A DNA stretch of 9,815 nt from Cyanobacteriota bacterium (GTDB taxonomy: Bacteria > Cyanobacteriota > Cyanobacteriia > Leptolyngbyales > Leptolyngbyaceae), in assembly GCA_027482985.1 (NCBI GenBank), contig JAIXVO010000674.1, forward strand, positions 1 through 9,815, written 5' to 3'. The notes beneath the pieces are model-generated. The model was not told the origin of the DNA and searched no databases. It saw nothing but the letters and a program-made list of their open reading frames with translations. Both the position numbers and the translations under genes were made by a program. Shown piece after piece: positions 7,315 to 9,815 of the stretch. Positions within the stretch are counted from its first letter, which is position 1, and every line of letters starts with the position of its first letter.

Positions 7315-7370
7315 CCCCTCACCCATTCCCCCTCACCCATTACCTATTACCCATTACCCATCCCCCGTTA
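7315..7370 (+). repeat. Heptamer tandem repeat, eight units of CCCATTA type
   Basis: Eight consecutive 7-nt units in phase run from 7315: CCCCTCA appears at 7315 and 7329, CCCATTA at 7336 and 7350, and variants CCCATTC, CCTATTA, CCCATCC and CCCGTTA fill the other positions. All begin with CC. This matches the style of the short tandemly repeated repetitive (STRR) heptamers known from filamentous cyanobacteria. The repeat is in non-coding DNA upstream of the RnfD-like gene. Confidence 0.75.
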
Positions 7371-7451
7371 CCAAAACAGTAACCCCTCCCCAGACTTTGA
7401 TCCCCGCACGCCATACTGTCTACCAAGTTACTTACAGAACCGAGGTTAGCC

Positions 7452-8318
7452 ATGTTGCGGGATGCTCGCCTGTATCAAATTCTGTTTTTGTCATCATTTT
7501 TGCTGTTGGGCATCGGCACCCGCGATTGGACCCTGCACCCCCTGATGGTGGGCACCGCGATCGCCACTTGCCTCACCACCCAACTCATCGCCACTCGGCT
7601 TTTCTCCCCCCCTCCCCTACCCCCTCGTACAGACGGATCGCCGATACGTCTCTTCCCCTCCCTCCTTAGCCCCCTCATCACCGCCCTCGGTCTGAGCCTC
7701 CTCCTGCGCACCGATCATCTGGCAACGATGCTGCTGGCTAGCACGATCGCCATTCTCAGTAAGTTTCTCCTGCGCATTAACGGCAAGCATCTCTTTAACC
7801 CGACGAATATCGGCATTGTGGCGGCGATCGTCCTGACTCACGATGCCTGGATTTCACCCGGTCAGTGGGGCGAATCCAGTTGGTATGCCCTGGTGTTTTT
7901 GGGGGCAGGCGGGATTGTGCTGCAAAAAGTGGGGCGCTGGGATACCACGATCGCCTTTCTCCTGAGTTATGGCGCGTTAGAAGCCGGTCGCACGCTCTGG
8001 CTGGGCTGGACTTGGGATGTCTGGACGCATCGCCTGATGAGTGGGTCGCTCCTGATCTTTGCCCTGTTCATGGTGACTGATCCCCGCACCATTCCCGATC
8101 ATCGCTGGGCACGCGTGGCATGGGCGATCGCGATCGCAATTCTGGCTTTCATCCTGCGCAATGTTTACTTTGCTTCTACCGCTGTCTTCTGGGCACTGTT
8201 TATCCTTTCCCCGCTGACCTGCCTGCTGGATGCCCTCTGGCAAGCACCCCGGTTTAGCTGGACAGACCGCTTGCAGCCTGCCCAGACATCAGAGATTCTG
8301 ACAGCCTCCGATGCCTAA
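7452..8318 (+). CDS. NqrB/RnfD-family membrane protein (orphan RnfD-like subunit)
   Basis: This 288-residue, very hydrophobic protein belongs to the NqrB/RnfD family of membrane subunits from Na+-pumping NADH:quinone reductase and Rnf complexes. Family-type motifs are GKHLFNPTNIG at 111-121 and LMSGSLLIFALFMVTDPRTIPD at 195-216. Transmembrane segments are likely near 8-22, 30-50, 70-86, 90-107, 117-130, 143-157, 165-180, 195-209, 220-236 and 240-260. I see no S(T)GAT-like site for covalent FMN, so it may lack that flavin. The ATG at 7452 has GAGGT (7442-7446) 5 nt upstream. No other Rnf or Nqr subunit is in view, so electron transport cannot be assumed. The next gene begins 35 nt downstream on the same strand, suggesting co-transcription and a shared function. 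No promoter was identified in the repeat-rich spacer upstream. Confidence 0.83.
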   Translation: MLRDARLYQILFLSSFLLLGIGTRDWTLHPLMVGTAIATCLTTQLIATRLFSPPPLPPRTDGSPIRLFPSLLSPLITALGLSLLLRTDHLATMLLASTIAILSKFLLRINGKHLFNPTNIGIVAAIVLTHDAWISPGQWGESSWYALVFLGAGGIVLQKVGRWDTTIAFLLSYGALEAGRTLWLGWTWDVWTHRLMSGSLLIFALFMVTDPRTIPDHRWARVAWAIAIAILAFILRNVYFASTAVFWALFILSPLTCLLDALWQAPRFSWTDRLQPAQTSEILTASDA

Positions 8319-8353
8319 CCGTTGATCCAATTCCTTCATTCACCAATACTGTT

Positions 8354-9815
8354 ATGAAAATTATCCGAACGCTGTTGCTGGCTGTGGGCGTGTTGCTGGC
8401 GAGTGGCTGGCTGGCGGCTAAAGCCTGGGCTTTTTGTGGATTCTACGTGGCGAAAGCCGATGCCAATCTGTATAACCAGGCATCGCAAGTGGCGATCGCT
8501 CGGAGTGGCAATCAAACCGTGTTGACGATGGCGAATGATTATCAGGGTGAGGTTAAAGATTTTGCGATCGTGGTGCCCGTGCCCGTTGTGCTCAAAAAAG
8601 AGCAGGTGCAGGTCGCGAAACCGTCGATTATTGAACGCCTAGATGCCTTCAGTGCGCCACGCTTGGTGGAATATTTTGATCCTGATCCCTGTCCTGTAGA
8701 GCAGCGATCGAATGAAATGATGGATCGCATGCCTCTAGCTGCGGCACCTGCGCCCCGGCCAGTCCCCGCTCCGGCAGCACCAAGTTTAGGCGTAACGATC
8801 GAAGAAAAATTTACAGTTGGGGAATATGACATTCTGATTCTTAGTGCCAAGGAATCCGGTGGTCTGGAAACCTGGCTGAATGCGAACGGGTATAAATTAC
8901 CCAAAGGTGCCCGCCAACTGCTCCAGCCCTACATTCGACAGCGGCTCAAGTTTTTTGTCGCCAAGGTCAACTTAAAGGAATTTGACCAGGCAGGTTATCA
9001 GAAATTACGCCCAATTCAAATGACCTACGCATCGCCACGCTTCATGTTGCCCATTCGGTTAGGCATGATGAATGCTCAGGCGGCTCAAGATTTGCTGGTA
9101 TACGTCCTCTCTCCGATGGGACAGGCCGAAGTGACCAACTATCGGACGGTGAAAGTACCCTCTGACACCGAAATTCCCACCTTCGTCAAAACCGAATTTA
9201 AAGATTTCTATACCTCCATGTTCCAAACTGCCTACGATCGCGAAGGTCGCAACGTCGCCTTTCTGGAATATGCCTGGGACATGGCGAACTGCGACCCCTG
9301 TTCCGCCACCTCCCTCTCGCCTGCCGAACTCCAAGATGCTGGCGTTTTCTGGATCGATGCTCCTACCAGGTCTGAAGGCTCACCCATTATGCCTGTCCCC
9401 CCCCCAACGTCTGCCCCTCCAGTTGTAGTAGCGCCTCCTGTTGCACCTGCCCCTCCAGTCGTAGTAGCGCCCCCTGTTGCGCCACCAACTAGACGGGTAC
9501 CATTTTGGTCTGCACCTGTTTCACCTTCTGGTGTATTTATCACTCGCCTACACGTCCGCTACACCCGCGATAAATTCCCCGAAGACCTCATGTTTCACGC
9601 CACCAACAATCGCGATTTATTCCAAGGCCGTTACATCCTGCGCCATCCCTTCATGGGTGCCACCGTTTGCCCAGAAGGCAAGCGCTACACGCGATCGCTC
9701 CCCCGCCGCTTTGAACAAGAAGCCCAAACCCTCGCCCGCCTCACCAACTGGAACATTCAAGACATCCGCGCCAAACTACCCAAAATTCAGGCACAAGCAT
9801 TGCCGTGGTGGGAAC
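8354..9815 (+). CDS. DUF2330-type secreted protein, C-terminus beyond window
   Basis: This reading frame is open from 8354 to the right edge (487 codons), so the gene is partial here. The start gives a classic signal peptide: MKIIR, a hydrophobic core at 6-22 and AWA (24-26) before the mature FCGFYVAKADANLYNQASQV. That mature N-terminus and the VVPVPV segment (73-78) fit DUF2330, a family of unknown function. Two Pro/Ala-rich linkers (128-143; 346-380) split the protein into three folded parts. The second linker contains two identical 12-residue units, APPVVVAPPVAP, at 354-377. A CDPC pair lies at 313-316, so disulfides outside the cytoplasm are possible. No Shine-Dalgarno is visible before the ATG. 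It follows the RnfD-like gene by 35 nt on the same strand. A nine-C run (9397-9405) lies inside the frame, which continues intact past it. Confidence 0.78.
   Translation, partial: MKIIRTLLLAVGVLLASGWLAAKAWAFCGFYVAKADANLYNQASQVAIARSGNQTVLTMANDYQGEVKDFAIVVPVPVVLKKEQVQVAKPSIIERLDAFSAPRLVEYFDPDPCPVEQRSNEMMDRMPLAAAPAPRPVPAPAAPSLGVTIEEKFTVGEYDILILSAKESGGLETWLNANGYKLPKGARQLLQPYIRQRLKFFVAKVNLKEFDQAGYQKLRPIQMTYASPRFMLPIRLGMMNAQAAQDLLVYVLSPMGQAEVTNYRTVKVPSDTEIPTFVKTEFKDFYTSMFQTAYDREGRNVAFLEYAWDMANCDPCSATSLSPAELQDAGVFWIDAPTRSEGSPIMPVPPPTSAPPVVVAPPVAPAPPVVVAPPVAPPTRRVPFWSAPVSPSGVFITRLHVRYTRDKFPEDLMFHATNNRDLFQGRYILRHPFMGATVCPEGKRYTRSLPRRFEQEAQTLARLTNWNIQDIRAKLPKIQAQALPWWE
9413..9484 (+). repeat. Two 36-bp in-frame tandem repeats encoding a Pro-Val linker
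   Basis: Units 9413-9448 and 9449-9484 encode the same 12 residues but differ at four third-codon positions. This pattern means an old duplication kept for its protein sequence, not a recent slippage event. It forms the second linker of the DUF2330-type protein. Confidence 0.85.

Noticed and set aside
7307..7669. 120-codon frame starting in the heptamer repeats
   Set aside because: It is encoded by the tandem repeat and then overlaps the RnfD-like gene out of frame; it has no SD.
8542..9543. Minus-strand frames opposite the DUF2330 gene
   Set aside because: Gly/Thr/Ala-rich translations mirror the Pro/Val linker repeats on the plus strand; the plus-strand frame has a signal peptide and continues to the edge.

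Overview
The window comes from a cyanobacterial chromosome. The octamer GCGATCGC (HIP1, the hallmark cyanobacterial palindrome) occurs roughly twenty times. The S2, EF-Ts and IlvD proteins and an EGY-type M50 protease have cyanobacterial character, and several intergenic spacers hold palindromic or heptameric repeats typical of filamentous cyanobacteria. All assignments were read from sequence without database searches; the exact genus cannot be named.

Layout, left to right. Positions 1-113 look like the trailer end of a CRISPR array: one intact repeat, one 35-nt spacer and a terminal repeat that has lost its 3' third. After about 190 nt without a recognisable gene come a possible extended -10 promoter and a short leader. 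The leader's hairpin covers the Shine-Dalgarno sequence of rpsB (ribosomal protein S2). tsf (EF-Ts) follows on the same strand and ends in a convincing intrinsic terminator. Next are a membrane-embedded site-2 (M50) metalloprotease with GNMR, HEVGH and LDG motifs, and rsmE (16S rRNA m3U1498 methyltransferase). rsmE converges on ilvD (dihydroxy-acid dehydratase, minus strand), and the spacer between them is packed with GC-rich palindromes.

Divergent from ilvD is a short unrecognised gene for a 95-residue protein with one hydrophobic segment. A repeat-rich spacer follows, with a hairpin and eight heptamers in phase. The window closes with a two-gene block: a polytopic NqrB/RnfD-family membrane protein without other Rnf subunits in view, then a secreted or lumenal DUF2330-type protein that runs off the right edge.

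Functionally the left half is translation (S2, EF-Ts, rRNA methylation) with a membrane protease inserted; the middle is branched-chain amino-acid synthesis; the right end is an uncharacterised membrane/extracytoplasmic pair. The observations most worth following are the CRISPR array end, the SD-masking hairpin of rpsB, the palindrome cluster between rsmE and ilvD, and the orphan RnfD-like/DUF2330 pair. No clearly new multi-gene system is proven here.
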